From Loxodes magnus (Eukaryota; Ciliophora; Karyorelictea; Loxodida; Loxodidae), in assembly GCA_946699065.1 (NCBI GenBank), contig CAMPDV010001573.1, positions 1 to 64,000 of the forward strand: a stretch of 64,000 bases of DNA, read 5' to 3'. A model generated the notes under the pieces. It ran no database searches and had not been told where the DNA came from. It saw only the letters and a program-made list of their open reading frames with translations. Shown here piece by piece: positions 48,640-61,493 of the stretch. The position numbers and the translations under genes were made by a program. Each line of letters begins with the position of its first letter. Within the stretch, counting starts at the first letter, position 1.

Positions 48640-49684
48640 GTGCTAAGTTAATATTAGCACTAGAAATTTGATTAGTAGGAAATCTTAGAAAATAGATAAT
48701 TAATATACGAAGAATTGCTTAAAAGTCTAGAAATATATGAGTAGTAGTTAAGTTAAATGGATAAATAACTTATAGAATATCAAAATAAATCCATGAAGAG
48801 ACAGAAAATAAATAATAGCTAGAAAAAATAAAATTTGGTGATGATGCTGAGATTGTCTTAGATTTATTAAAATGAAAAGCTAGAAATAGAATAAAATTAA
48901 TTCCAAATGCTCCTTAAAAAAGCATATCATAAAGTAGGAAGCTAATCAAAATTAAGATATTTAAGCTACTATAATTTTTAGTAAAATTAGTAAGATCAAA
49001 TGCAATAATAACTATGAAATGCTAGAGTAAATTAAGTTTCTTATCCACAAGATTAAAATAATAAATAAGCTAAGATTAATGCATAAAATGCTTCAACAAA
49101 AGCAAAACTTATTAGCTTTGACTTTTAGTCATAATGTTTGCAAGGATTGCTTGCTTAAATGAAACAGAAGTTAAACTGAAAGGAATTTTATTATTTTAGA
49201 AGGAGAAAAAAGAATGGATTTAAATAATATGAATTGCAAAGTTTCTTTAAAAGACTTTGAAATAGAAAATGTAATTGGTAAAGAAATGATTACTAAGCGA
49301 ATAAAATAATTGAGGATAGTAATAGCAAAATAATAATAAAGATAAGTAGAATAATTCAATTATTCTTGTTGCAATTGCGTGCTGAAGTTATAAGATAGAA
49401 TTTTGATAAAAAACTATTTAAGAAGCAATTGAGAGGAGGCTAAAATGCTAATGGGATTCTATTTTGTATTTTTAAGAGAATTGTAGAAGATGGATAAGAT
49501 TGGAGATTTCAATTTAAGATATAAAAAGTTATTTAATAAAGAAAAAACTTAGAATAGTTAAGAGAGTGTATATATACAAATCTTAAAACTAAATTTACTA
49601 ATTCATAATTCAGCTAATAATATAAAACAATGTAGAATAAGTTAAATGAAGATAAGTGAAATAATAAAAATTAAAAAAGAGTGA
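48640..49684 (+). CDS. RING-like protein segment with coiled coil
   Basis: A first frame (48680-49075) gives a strong coiled coil: LIYEELLKSLEIYEQQLSQM and EKLEIEQNQFQMLLKKAYHK. A second frame from ATG 49079 reads FSHNVCKDCLLKWNRSQ, MNCKVSLKDFEIENVIGKEM, CCNCVLKLQDR and RELQKMDKIGDFNLRYKK, ending TGA 49682-49684. The SHNVCKDCL pattern resembles the H-x2-C-x2-C half of a RING; the first cysteine pair is not clear. It is the homologue of the gene broken by the LINE at 39.4-44.9 kb and carries the unoccupied site near 49455. Confidence 0.5.
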
Positions 49685-49689
49685 TATTA

Positions 49690-50705
49690 AACGCATCTAT
49701 TAAATTTCATAATTTATCCTTTAATATTACATGACTAGCTTATAAGCAAAAGAAGCTATATGCATTAATATAACAATTATCAACTAAAAATAAACTAACA
49801 AAATCATGCTTAAATTAATATAATTTGTAAATAATATATTTCTAAATAACTTAATCAATTAAATAAAAAGCTGGAAGTATATGATTATATGGTTAACTTT
49901 AAATTTAAGCTACTTAATCCTAAGGATAATAAGTTAATAATTTTAATTAGTTTGTTTTAAAAATAGTGATATATTTCAAAATTTTAGTAAAGGAAAGCTT
50001 TAATTCTTGCTTTCTTTCTTCAAACTTGTAAATTCATAATTTCATAGATTTAGGCAATTATAAAATCTCTAATGTATTCTACTATATAATTGCTTGAGAG
50101 GTTGACATTATACTGTAAATTAGTTTTACAAGTAGTTTAGAAGCTATTTCTTGATTTAGGAATGTGTGATATTAAGATATAGCAAAGATATGCAATAAAT
50201 AAAAATTTTTGATTATTAATGAAATATTTTCTCTTAAGATTTAAAATGTAATTTATTAATTTTATAGAAACAGATTAATTAGTGGACTGAACATTTTATG
50301 TTTAACTACAAAATTCAATCTTGTTGAATGAACCTCTAAAAGATCGGAAATTTTCCCTCATAAAGCGTAGCCCCAATAAATTTGATCTTCATATAGAAAA
50401 AGTTTATTATTTCTAATTTATTGATAAAAGGTTATTTATGCTTTTTTAAGCTATTTTTCTATATCATGAAATTTGTCTAAAAGTGAATTTTATTTTTAGA
50501 AGGTAAGTTATTCAAGCTAAAGATAGATGAAACTTTATATAAGAAAAAATATTTAGCATTCTGAAATTATTGGTTCACAATAATTGCATTTATTATTGTT
50601 TTCGCTGTTTAAAATCTCTTCATTTTATCTTTTATCTACTTAATTTATTTTTAACTTGAACATATTCTTCGATTTATATCTTTATCTAGGAGAAAAAACG
50701 TGAAT
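49690..50705. other. A+T-rich intergenic region
   Basis: No gene supported; includes the 3' flank of the minus-strand gene to the right. Confidence 0.45.
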
Positions 50706-50712
50706 AATAATC

Positions 50713-52103
50713 TCAGGTGTAACTATATATGTGATCTGAAATTAATCTAAGATTATTTCTCATTGTTGTCTTAAAAATGGATATCTGCAGTTAAGTCTTT
50801 TTGTCTCTTGACTTGGAACAATTTATAAATGTTTCTATAAAAATACCATAAAGCTTTCACATATCCTTTTTTTATGGAATCTACTAAACTTGAGCAAATA
50901 TTCCAGCTAATTTCGGAAAATGGTGATTTCTGCACATGATTGTCCAACTCTTTAGTAATTAAATTTTAGAAAGATGTCGACTTTCTGTAGTTTAATATAA
51001 ATCTTATTTTGGTTACTTAGTACAGTCTAAAAAATTTTTCCTTTGATTATTTTGGTTGAATTTTATATTCCAGATGTAAAAAGATTTTATTAAAGCTTTT
51101 GAAGTTTTTGTGATTTTTTCGTGATAGAAATGGAATTATCAAGTAGTATCTAAATCTATAGCATTACAATAACGAAAAAAAAAATTTCTGTTAGCATTCC
51201 GTGAAGACTCGAAATGATTGCTATCTAGGTGACAGTAGACATCCTTTGCATAATTAGAGATAATTTAAATAAGCTAAGCTAATGACCCAATATCTTGTAT
51301 TCCAATGGCAATGCTATGAAACTCATCAGAAAATAGGTAAATTAGTGCTTTTTTAAGTTAAAATTACCTTTCTTTACCTGGCTAAAAGGATAAATCTTCC
51401 CAAAATTAAATGCTTAAAATTAAAATTTTGCTATATCTTTACTATTAATATACTAGTAGCAAACTATTTCTCAATCTAATAAAATCAAATAAGATAGCAT
51501 ATCAAAAGGAGCATTCAAACGAGTTATCATGATTAACTAATAAATTGGTAACAACTTAAGATAGAAATTGGCGAAGAATTCAAGGCAAAAGTAGAAAGAT
51601 AGCTAAATGATTTTGAAATTAGGGAAATCTAATTTAGAAAAACACTACAGAAACACTCTCTTAACTATCTTAGCATAACACTATTAAGATCTATAAAAGT
51701 TTCGGTCTAAAATAAATCAAAAACCAGCTTTCTGAAAAATAACTATTAATTAAGATGCTTCTAAATAACCTCCAATAGTGTTACAAGAAACTTGGTGCAT
51801 CAGATAAAAGCTTTTGAGAAAGTTAATGATTAAAATAATAAAAAGAAATGCAAATGAAATAAATCCTAATAATAAAAGATCAAGTAAGATGAGTTTAAGT
51901 GAATAAAAAAGTTTGATCTTGCTACTCTCTAAAATATTAGCAATAAACAAAGAGGCTAAAATAAAAAAAAGGAAATTATTCGTTTATGTATTAAATAAAG
52001 TTTTCTAAATATCAAGCAACTTAAAGAGAAATATCTCTTTTTAATTTAAATAACTTAAAAAAGTTAAAAGACTCTTTCAAAAGAATCTATTTTTAGGAAT
52101 CAT
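50713..52103 (-). CDS. multi-TM protein with C-terminal soluble domain
   Basis: ATG 52103: MIPKNRFFWKSLLTFLSYLN, then LLDIQKTLFNTQTNNFLFFI and TM segments LFFILASLFIANILES and LILLDLLLLGFISFAFLFII, then FWFILDRNFYRS. Around 51600 the coherent reading changes frame and continues LPWILRQFLSQVVTNLLVNH, QLKKALIYLFSDEFHSIAIG, IIQIISNYAKDVYCHLDSNH and ESSRNANRNFFFRYCNAIDL, ending at TGA 50715-50713. The charged, Asn/His-containing second half looks like a conserved intracellular domain. The arrangement resembles large ciliate membrane proteins, but I cannot name the family. One frame change is present. Confidence 0.55.
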
Positions 52104-52109
52104 AGCTTT

Positions 52110-53352
52110 TTATTAGAATATAAAGAACTTATTGAAAGAAGTTATTTTATTTACTTTTCAAGAAGCTAAATAATCTAACAGAAAAGGATATTAATAAATT
52201 AAAAGCCTATATTTCAATTATTAGATTAATTATCTTAATTAAAGCAAATAATTTTATATTAAAAAAATATTATTTTTAACTTGAAAATAACCATATAGAA
52301 AATACTAAATTTTGCTAAGCATTATTAAAAATAAAAATGCTTAAATAATAAAAAATATTAATTAAATAGAGTAAATAAAAAAGCTATAATTTTTATAATA
52401 ATTTTAATTAATTAATTTAGCCTTTATTTAATTTTCAAGCGAATTAATAAAAATTCTAAAAATTTAAAGCTTTTTTTATTTAATTTTAATTATAAATTTT
52501 GCTTTTCTTATTGAGCAAAATAATATAAATAAGCATTTTACTCTTTTTTTTATTTTATAGAGTTTACTCTTCATAATTATGTTTTTTATTTTTTTTTTAA
52601 ATATAATTTTATTTATATTTATTAATGAAATTAAATTACTCTCCTAATTTATTAATTTATTTATGCTTTAAAATAATTTTAACTGTAAAATGAAAAAAAT
52701 TTAGCTCTTTTAATGAAGGTATTTGGACAAAATTGAAAAAAAATTGAAAAAAAAAATTTATTTTTATATTAATTACTATATAAAATAGGTGAAAAAAACT
52801 ATAAAATTTTCATTTTTCATTTATAATAAAAAAATATTAGTAAATAAATCCTATCTTTAGTATAAACTTAAATTATGAATTTTACTATTTTTTTAAGTAA
52901 AAAAAATATTTAAAATAAAAGTATCAAATAGAATTAAATAAAGTGCTTAAATAAAATAAAATTACATTAAAATTTTATTTTTTCAAAGATTTATTTAAAA
53001 ATTTTAATTTTTATAATAAAAATTGAATGATATAAATAGTTTAATTTAGTAATTAAAATTTATTAAGTATTATTTACAATCTTAAAGTTTTGCTTATTTA
53101 AAATCTCTTTTTAAATAAAATTACAAATGTATATTTTAATTATTTCTATAAAAATCAATAAATATAAAATTGAATCAAAAAATTAAATATTTATACTTCT
53201 ATAAGACTAAAAAATTACTTCTTTTGTTTTTTAGATAATTTTTATAATATTTTCGATATAAAAGTTTTAGATATATTTTTATATCTAATCAACTTATCTA
53301 ATTTTTTAATTTATGCTTTATTTTATTTTTTTAATTTAATTAAATTTAGAGT
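52110..53352. other. very A+T-rich intergenic region
   Basis: Nothing recognised. Confidence 0.55.
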
Positions 53353-53358
53353 CATTTT

Positions 53359-55548
53359 TCATTCTTCTTCTACATAATTAAAAATCTTTTTGTCGATCAA
53401 ACCAAATAATCTATTGTCTATTTTATTCTCTGTACTTTTATTAATAATTTAATTGCAAAATTCAAGAACTTTATCCAAATCTTAAATGCTTCTAATATTT
53501 TCTGCTTCATTTTTCTTCTTAAACATCTAAGAAGGTAATAGAGAAACTTCGTGTTCTTTCAATGTTTCTATCTAACCTATTTGGATTTTTGGTTTAGATA
53601 TATAATTAAAAACTGCCAATTACTCTTAATTGAATAAAACATTTTTTAATTTTTCAATTTCGATCATTTTTTGAATTAGAAAATCCATTTCCAAATATTA
53701 GTAAAGCATATTACTAGCTTTATCAAAAAGTTCCATATTCTTTTAGATAGCTTTTTTAATCTTTAATTGTCTATTCCCTGTTTTAAAAAAGTTAACGAGC
53801 TTGTAAAAATAGTAGGTGAAAAAGTTGATTTTTAAAGGAGTTTCATTATTATACTTAGTTTTTAAGTATTTTTTCTTCTATTCTTTTGAGATTTAAAATA
53901 TAAACTTTCTTTTATGCTTCTATGTCTTTTCCATTGTTTTAGGATTTTCTTATTCTAGATTTAAAGATCATTCTTAATCTGTTTTATTTAAATTTGCCTC
54001 ACTATTTTCTCTTTATGACTTTAAAATATAGTAATTTTCTTCCTTTTAAAGAGTATTTAAAATATTAAATTTTTTTATTTCATTTTATTCTCTATCAGAC
54101 TCAGAAATATCCTATTCTATTAATGTCATTTATATCATTTTATCTGAAGAATTTCCTACTTATTGATTTTAATTTTATTCTTGTAATTATTCTAACTATA
54201 TTATTGAAGCTTCTTTTAAGCTAGTTTATTAGTTTGATGAGTCATGAAATTTAAACTGCTCATTATCATCTTTAAGTTTCTTTTCTTCAAAAAAATTAGT
54301 TTAGTTTATCTCTTAAAGTTGATCCGAATTTTATTTTTAATTTTTTCCTTTCTTTCTTGCCTTTTTTCATTCTTATTTTTCTTATAAAGGCATTTTTTAA
54401 ATTTCAGAATTACAACAAAGTTTACCTTCATCTCCTGAAACCAGCTTTTGATCAGTTCGTTATAATGGTATAACTTTTGCTATATTCAAGCTTTAATTTT
54501 CTTAGCAGTCTTCTATATCATAAATATCGTTGATAAAACTTTTTGCGAAAGCGTATTTTGAATATATTTTAATCAGAATCTTGCTTAAAATGAAAATTGC
54601 ATTAAGAACACCTCCTAATTGAGAAATCACATTTTGGAATTTTTAATATCTTCTCTTGAAATAGAGTTAGCTATCAGAGGAAAAAACCCATAGTGTAAAT
54701 ATATCGGTGGACTATAGATTAATGTTTGATATAGAGTTTATTTATTATTTCTCTAGAGTAATATCATGAATAACATTTGTATTCTCTAATAAATATCCAT
54801 CGTCAGTTTCTATTTTGATAGGTTAGAAAGCTATGTATCCTTATTAAAAGGAATAAATATCAACCATCCAATAATATGCGCTAATTTAGGTTTTGATTGG
54901 ATTTTCATAATCTGTAATATCTATAGATTTATCAGTAAAGATGACAGTAAAGTAAAGTTATTTTTATATCATCTCTTCAATTTCACTCAAAGAAGCACAT
55001 TAAACTTTCGTTGAATTCTCGCACATTTTTACTTATAACTTCACGCTTTTCATTACTTTTTCATTTCAATATCCTCCTTACTCAAAGGATTCTTAGTCAA
55101 AACATTACATAAGAGAAATATTCTGGGATCCATTTTAGGAATAATCTTCAAAGTCTTTAAAATAATTAGCATCACACTTCTTGGTTGGAATCTTCTAAAA
55201 ATAAAATTTCTATTAATCTTATGTAAAGTGTCAAGCCTCTAAAGTGAAATAAGCAGGAGGAACTTCAATAATTTTTTCAAAACTAGAAAATCCAAACGAA
55301 AAGGTAAAATTATTTGTTCCAATATACTATCAAGGACGATGATATTGTTTAATTGTTCGAGATAGCTTTTCTGGGTTTCTTCGAAGCATCATATCTTGTC
55401 CTAAGTTAATAAATGCAAGTACAAAAATTATATAAGTGCAAAGGGATAAAAATGCTCCAATAAATGTATAAAATCCTCTAGCTCCCTTATACAGAAAGCA
55501 TATTTATGTTGGATAAATATCTAAATAGCTTAATAAGCTAGATGCCAT
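53359..55548 (-). CDS. family T two-TM membrane protein, copy 2
   Basis: A 729-residue frame, ATG 55548 to TGA 53361-53359, in one frame. MASSLLSYLDIYPTQICFLY, then TM1 FIGAFLSLCTYIIFVLAFIN. Ectodomain with RPWQYIG (Trp as TGA), PPAYFTLEAW, PTKKCDANYF, GGYWNE, MCENSTKVQCAS and NPIKTQISAYYWMVD. TM2 GGVLNAIFILSKILIKIY, then FINDIYDIEDC. The cytosolic tail is about 350 residues, Gln/Lys-rich, ending LFGLIDKKIFNYVEEE. Ectodomain cysteines and N-glycosylation-type NST sites are conserved with copies 1 and 3, supporting an exposed folded domain. Function unknown. Confidence 0.88.
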
Positions 55549-55554
55549 TTATTT

Positions 55555-55812
55555 TTATAGTTAGATCTTTTTCTAAAAATAAAAAAAAATAGTTAAAATA
55601 GAATTCCTTTAATTCAAAAAAAAGCAGATTTATTAGAATACTATGAAGAATATTCTCTAATTCATTCAACAGAGAGCAAAAATCAATATCATAAAATTTT
55701 TTAATTTCTATTAATATGAAGTTTCTATAAAAATAATATTGCCCTTCTAGCCTGAATAATATTGTTTACTAAAACTTTTTAAAATATCTTTACTCAATTT
55801 ATTTAATTTATA
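55555..55812. other. A+T-rich gap upstream of family T copy 2
   Basis: Presumed promoter region; nothing specific. Confidence 0.4.
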
Positions 55813-55817
55813 TCATA

Positions 55818-56963
55818 TCAATTTACCTTACTAATATTAAATGCTATAGTTAAATATTAATTTCTAAATATCTGTTTAAACTATTTAATTTGTTTTATTT
55901 AGGGTAAATATTCATGCAGCAAGTATTTAAATTATATTATTTAGATTTTGATTTAATTGATAGATAACTAGTTTAAAATTATTTTATTTCTTATTAGCAT
56001 TAATTTAAATATTCTAATTTAAAGATAAAATGCTTAAAGTTTTTAAATTCTTTATCTTTTAATGATAAAGATATCTTAGACTAACTAAAATTAATTACTT
56101 ATATAATATTACAAATTAATAAAAAAGTGCTCATATTCTAAATTTTTTATTATTTATCTTAGTGAGATGAAGGGGAAGTGGTAATCATCCATATCGAAAA
56201 ATGGTACAGGAGTTCAACCTCGATAAAATGGATAGCTGAAATAGATTGAAATTCCGGGAAAAGCAAACATGTTTTAAATTTTTAGTTGATAAAATTTGTG
56301 TATCTAATCTGTATTCAAGTAATTTTTAGATTCTGTTGATATTTATAAAATTTATTAATAGTTCTTTTCCAGTTCTTTAGTATTTTTATCTTTTAAACTA
56401 TTTGTAGCTAGAGCAGTACTTTATTTGTTGTTGGGAAGAATTACAATATCACCACTTGTTTATCTTCTACATTTGCTTCTATTTCGGAAGAATAAAGTTT
56501 GCAAGTTTTTGCAATCTTTTATTATCTCAGTTTCTTAAAATTTTTTAAAATTCTTTAATAGATTTATCACTATAATAGTCTTAGTTTCTTCATTTTCATT
56601 GGAACTTCTTTTATTTTGTTGATTCATTATTAATTACATAGCATTCTTCTGTTAAGACTTTATTTTATACAAGTTATTTCATCAAACATGCCGCTTATAA
56701 GGATAGTTGTTTAAAATACGTCACCAGTTATCTTATTCTGTCTGAAAGAATGCAAAATAACTTGTATTTTTGCTGAGAATTTTCTTTATTTTGTCTTATT
56801 ATATAGATACGAATTGTTCTATTATTGGAGAGCTTTCCAAGTATTTTTAGTCATTTATCTTGATACTATAATAATGACTAAGGTGTTTTTCACTTTTTCT
56901 CTTCTAGCCTGGCTTATCTCTTAACATTTAATGTTAAGCTTTGCATAATTATCTGTTCTCCAT
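55818..56963 (-). CDS. hydrophilic protein, unrecognised
   Basis: Minus frame from ATG 56963 (MENRQLCKAQHQMLRDKPGQ; an ATG 4 bases upstream is out of frame). Residues 1-265 are clearly coding: IEQFVSIQQDKIKKILSKNT, NWWRILNNYPYKRHVWWNNL, NENEETKTIIVINLLKNFKK, SGDIVILPNNKQSTALATNS, and an aromatic/Pro-rich end PGISIYFSYPFYRGWTPVPF then DMDDYHFPFIS at about 56180. No TGA follows until 55820-55818, so the last 120 codons are A/T-like and the true end may be nearer 56170. No domain recognised. Several Trp are encoded by TGA. Confidence 0.55.
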
Positions 56964-56969
56964 CCATTG

Positions 56970-57205
56970 GGCTTTTTTAGATTATTCAAAAGGAAAAAAA
57001 ACTTATTTATATTAGATTTTTTAATCTAAATAAATTATCATATAGATGTAGAATAATTTTATAACTTAATTAAATGCTATTCATTCATAATTTTAACTTA
57101 AATAAAAAAATTAAGATAAATAAAATATTTTTTATTATTAATTGAAGAATAATAATACCTTAATAAAATATATGCTTCGTAATTATTTCAATTATTATAT
57201 AGTTT
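56970..57205. other. A+T-rich gap
   Basis: Presumed upstream region of the minus-strand gene. Confidence 0.35.
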
Positions 57206-57535
57206 ATTTTTTAAATAGGAAGGAAATCTTTCTACTGTGATTGATAGAAATTCTGGTATCAGGAAATACTCTGTGTGAAGACCTGAACAATAATCTTGGT
57301 AGGAGCCAATGATGTCAAGACCTAGGCATCAAGTAACGATATGTTGAACGATGCCTGAGATTAAGACCTTTAGGGAAGCACTTTGACACTAGTTCTATAG
57401 GAGAAAAGAATTTCAAAGGGATGCTAGCACAGGGAAGAATGTAATGTAATACGTTTTTAAACTTTTAAAACTTTAATTAAAGAACTGCACGCTATCGTAG
57501 TGCTAAGCGCTCTAAAATATTTTTTTATTATTATT
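57206..57535 (+). mobile_element. SINE-like element, third type, with LINE-type tail
   Basis: A G+C-richer island of about 330 bases in A+T-rich DNA. It contains GGCATC..GATGCC (57338-57363), which can pair as a stem, and AGACCT twice. It ends AACTGCACGCTATCGTAGTG plus CTAAGCGCTCT and a T-rich tail, a diverged version of the LINE 3' end. The body is unlike the other SINE types. It has no credible ORF. Confidence 0.6.
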
Positions 57536-57539
57536 TAAA

Positions 57540-58020
57540 ATTAAGTTTATATTTTATGAATATTTTACTTTTTAACCTTTTAAAATAGCTATAAAATCAC
57601 CTTTAAAAATATGTTTAAGATTAAAATAAAGCAGAATTATTATATAAATATTAAATAAGTATAAAGTAAAAGAAAGTGGAACTATTTTACTAAATAAAAA
57701 GAAAATTATTATCATGAATAAAAAAAATAAAATAATAAGTAAAGATACTCTGTGAAAAAATTAAAAATTAGGAAATAAATTTTAATAAACTTACAAAATA
57801 TTAAATTTATAAATTATAAACTAAATTCATATTTTTAATTTTAATCTTTTAAGACAAAAAATTATTTTAATTGATAAATGAAATTAACTAACTTTAAGAT
57901 AAAAAGTTATTTACTAAAATTTAAAAAGGTAAAAATAAAAGCAACTCAAAAAAATTTAATTGATTCTAAATAATATAAATCCAACATTTTTAACTATCTT
58001 TATAACTTATTATATTGATT
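57540..58020. other. A+T-rich intergenic region
   Basis: Nothing recognised. Confidence 0.5.
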
Positions 58021-58026
58021 TTTTAA

Positions 58027-58455
58027 ATGGATCCTCGGCTCTAATCAGCTGAGTAGATAATTCGGTGCAGTCATCTACATTGCAAATATTCTTGCAATAG
58101 ATGCCACCACAAACAAGTAAAGACGGGCCCAATGTGTGATAAGCCTTACTTGTTTGAGGGTTCTCCCTATCGGTACCAAAATCTGACTATTAACACTGAT
58201 GTCCAGGTCTCAGAGTTATCCTGATCCTCATGTCATTAATCTGATTAGGAATTAGAAAGTATCAAGGATATAACTGAACAATTTAACTTTTATCCAGAAG
58301 AATTTATTTCAACTACTACATTTAAAGTAAGTTTGGAATGTCCATTTATCCATTCCAACACTAACCTTCGGAAAGAATTACAAGAATTAGAGATTGAAGT
58401 CAATCATTTTGATTTTAAAGAAGTATTGAAGAAGATGGATAAAGTGACCAGGTGA
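58027..58455 (+). CDS. small Cys/His-rich protein
   Basis: ATG 58027 to TGA 58453-58455, 142 codons: MDPRLQSAEQIIRCSHLHCK, then YSCNRCHHKQVKTGPMCDKP, a cluster of six Cys and three His that could bind zinc. Then YRYQNLTINTDVQV and FNFYPEEFISTTTF, RKELQELEIEVNHFDFKEVL. The paralogue at 36333 (minus) aligns over the second half and continues to NNCDPNNSG; here the equivalent NHSNPNNDG (58512-58538) lies in the next frame, so the gene probably extends to about 58560 with one frame change near 58440. The first 110 bases also resemble the SINE at 36.4 kb. A B-box-like zinc fold is possible but not certain. Confidence 0.5.
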
Positions 58456-58564
58456 ATCAAGAAAATTTGCAAAACTACTACTGATAGTAAATTTAGGTTT
58501 CTTCATTAATCATAGTAATCCAAATAATGATGGTACAACGCTAGTTTAGTTATTTATTAAAAAA

Positions 58565-59320
58565 ATTAGATTTTATTTTAGCTCCTTGTCTTTTTTTTTC
58601 TTACACTTATATTACTATTAATTCTAATAGCTTCAAGTTTCATTTATTTTAGTCTATTTTGTTCTAAAAATATTACTATACAATTTATAAATAAAATAAT
58701 TATAAAATTCAAATAAATTATATTTTAGTCACATTTTTATCAATATTTCAGAAAGTTTGTTTCTTTAATAAACAAAAAAATTTATAATTTCTTTTTAAAT
58801 GAAAAAATACTTAAATGTTCAATTTTAAATTTCTTAAAAAGATAAATGTTATCATATTTTACAGTTCTAAGCATTTATTAAAATTAATATGATAAGCTTT
58901 TTATTATTAATATAATAATAATAAATCAAAATACTTTTATTTTTAAGATTTAAAACTAAAGAATTACAAAATCAACTTTTAATACTTTTCTTTACTTAAA
59001 CTTAATTTAAATGTATTTAAAATTTCTAACAGAATAAGATAATAGTTAGTATAATGTAATAATAAAACATTAGTATTCAATTTTATATAATTAAGATTTC
59101 ATTTCAAATAAAGTTTAAAGTTACAGAATAATAAGATTTATGGTAAATTAACTTTATTTTTTATCTATATTTATGCATATCGAATTTGTTAAAAATGCTC
59201 TTCATTCTTAATTTTAAATTTTTCTTTTATAGTTATATTATAATTAAATACTTTAGTTTAGATTAATAATGTTTATAATAGTAAGACTTTCAACTTTTTT
59301 TTAAACTTTTATATTTGTTA
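58565..59320. other. A+T-rich intergenic region
   Basis: Nothing recognised before the kelch-like gene. Confidence 0.5.
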
Positions 59321-59323
59321 AAA

Positions 59324-60283
59324 ATGAATAAAGAAATGGATAAAAATTAGAAGCAGCAAAATATAGTTAAAATTCTTTTTCTCAGAAAATATCTCAGATG
59401 AAACTTCTAGATCTCAGTTTACAGTTTCAGAAAATTAGGATTAGGAAATATAAAATATGAAATATGTCCAAATTTAGCTTATAATGATATCAGAATTTAT
59501 AAAACTTTTCATCATTCTTCTTGTATAATGTTTGGATATGATATTTGCTAATAAAAAATACTTAAATCTGAAGTATAAATAAATGCTATTTAATCTAATT
59601 ACTCAAGAGTACAGCAGATTTACGAGAACACTATTATTATTTCTGGAGGTAATTATTCAAAAAGACTGACTTTTATAAGTCCTCAAGAAATTAAAGAGAG
59701 TAGTTTGATATATAATAGAGCGATGCATGGTGTAGCATTTAATAGAGATTTAATGTTCTTTCTTAGTGGATTTTATTCAAATTCTTGCGAAGTTTATAGT
59801 TAAAAGAAAAAATATAAAACCACTACAATCTAAGATATAGTTCAATCACCTGGTAGTTTATATGGAATTGGAGCCAATATTAAGCTTCCCTATGTCTATG
59901 TATTTGGAGGATTTCTTTCAAACGGTAGTTATTTAGATAATATTAAAAGATATCATATAAAAAGCAATTAATGAGAAAATCTATATGAAATATTACCTCA
60001 AAGTTCAGCAACAATGACTTCAGATTTAAAAAGTAAAGACTCTATATTAATTTATAATAATTGAACTCAAAACTTAGAAACCTTAATTTTTGATACTTAA
60101 ACTGAAAAATTCTATAATCATGGAAATAATTTTGAAGGAAACAACAGTTGTCTGATAGCAAATCCTACATACAACAACAATTTCGTATATCAATTTAATC
60201 ATAGATGCGATCTTTTTACATATGAAATCAATAAAGGAATTTGGATTAAATATTCTTTATAATTAAACTTAGAAAAAGACTGA
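59324..60283 (+). CDS. kelch-like protein, copy 3
   Basis: A 319-residue frame, ATG 59324 to TGA 60281-60283, with no frame change. N-terminus QQNIVKILFLRKYLRWNFQI and KLGLGNIKYEICPNL as in the copy at 37.1 kb. Blades: NTIIISGGNYSKRLTFI, NRDLMFFLSGFYSNS, PYVYVFGGFLSNGSYLDNIK with SNQWENL (TGA Trp), then DSILIYNNWTQNLETLIFDT and VYQFNHRCDLFTYEINKGIW. GG and Trp spacing are those of degenerate kelch repeats. Family T and the Cys/His-rich gene are nearby, as in the 30-38 kb cluster. Confidence 0.75.
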
Positions 60284-60287
60284 GATT

Positions 60288-60695
60288 TCACTTAAGACTT
60301 TTGTTTATATTAAATTAATTATATTCTTATTTAATCTTTTTAAATATTCATTAAATTTAATTTACATAGTTTCTGTTTAATTTTGTAAATGAGAAAATTT
60401 TATAAGGAAGTTACATTATAATAATAAAAAGCAATATTAAATTAAATCAAAATAAACATTTTTTATTTATTTTATAAGTTTTATCTTAAAGTTTCTATTT
60501 ATATTGATTATTCTTAACTTTGAAAATATGTTAACAAAAGATAAATATTTTTTATTTTACCTTAATGAATCCTAATATGAAAGTTAAAGAGGGAATAACT
60601 AACAACTTTTAAAGAGGAATTTCTTTTTTTATTAGGATTTTCGTTGGAATGTAATAAACTGTTATTATTCCATTTTATTTAAGATTGATTCTATT
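60288..60695. other. A+T-rich intergenic region
   Basis: Between convergent genes; nothing recognised. Confidence 0.45.
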
Positions 60696-60699
60696 TTTT

Positions 60700-61143
60700 T
60701 CACTCTTTTTCTTTTTCTTGGCTTTGGTTTAATTTCTTTAGCTTCATAAAATCTTTTTCGCTTCGCTATTGCATTATTCATAGATCTCGATCTAGCACTT
60801 CCATCTTAGCTTAGTACTACTCCTAGGAATTAGCACATGTAATATGCAAATTTAACTTATTAGCGTGAAGGTCGATTTCATATTAGAGTTATTACAACTT
60901 TTTTTTCAGTTCTATAACAGTTTTAATAAGTTGAAAAATTATTTTCGAAATTTGCTTCTAATTTATTCTCAGGATTTGTTCTTTGGTTAGGTCATTCCAA
61001 TCATCATTTGTCATTTTACACTGGTCCCTTATTCTATTATTTTTTACTTTTATGGAGGTATTTCTGTTTAGGTAGTAGATAGATGTTAGGGCTTACAGCT
61101 TATCTTAGAGGAGTGGATGTAAGAAATGGATTGCAATTATCAT
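60700..61143 (-). CDS. small coiled-coil protein
   Basis: A 147-residue frame, ATG 61143 to TGA 60702-60700: MIIAIHFLHPLLQDKLQALT, IRDQCKMTNDDWNDLTKEQI, then a heptad-like stretch (IFQLIKTVIELKKKLQQLQY, EIDLHANKLNLHITCANSQE) and a charged end (RSEKDFMKLKKLNQSQEKEK). It uses one TGA as Trp (DLWIMQQ). An inner ATG at 61015 (MTNDDWNDL) is an alternative start. No family recognised; likely an oligomeric structural or complex subunit. Confidence 0.6.
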
Positions 61144-61147
61144 TTCT

Positions 61148-61490
61148 AGTTTTATTTTCCTCTTTTGATAGCATAAATTTTTGGTAAATCTTCTTTTTAT
61201 TTATTTTTTTGAATAATTATATTTATGTAAAATAAAAAAATTAAATAAAAGAAGCTAAATTTACCTTTTAATAAATTATTTTAAACTTAAATATTTTAAA
61301 TATTTTCTACATTTTATTTAAATTTAAAAATCATAGCTGTAACTTGTGAATTTATGTGTAATTTATAGCAAGAAAAAATAAAATTAGAACTAACTATAAG
61401 ATATCTTATTATATCAATTTAGAAAGAGTAAATAGATTTCAAAAAATATCCATATTTAATTACTTAAATTTCAATAAAAAATAAAATTTG
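61148..61490. other. A+T-rich gap
   Basis: Nothing recognised. Confidence 0.4.
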
Positions 61491-61493
61491 ATT

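Noticed and set aside
56160-56260. G+C-richer segment resembling a C/D snoRNA or tRNA-like element (GATGA, CTGA, GTTCAACC)
   Set aside because: On the minus strand it is the aromatic/Pro-rich C-terminal part of the gene at 55.8-57.0 kb, in frame and coherent; no tRNA fold could be made.
60700-61143. Alternative frame with a run of basic residues (KPKPRKRKRVKK) resembling a nuclear localisation signal
   Set aside because: The same DNA reads as a better, uninterrupted coiled-coil protein ending at TGA in the chosen frame; the basic run is probably an out-of-frame artefact of AAG/AGA-rich codons.
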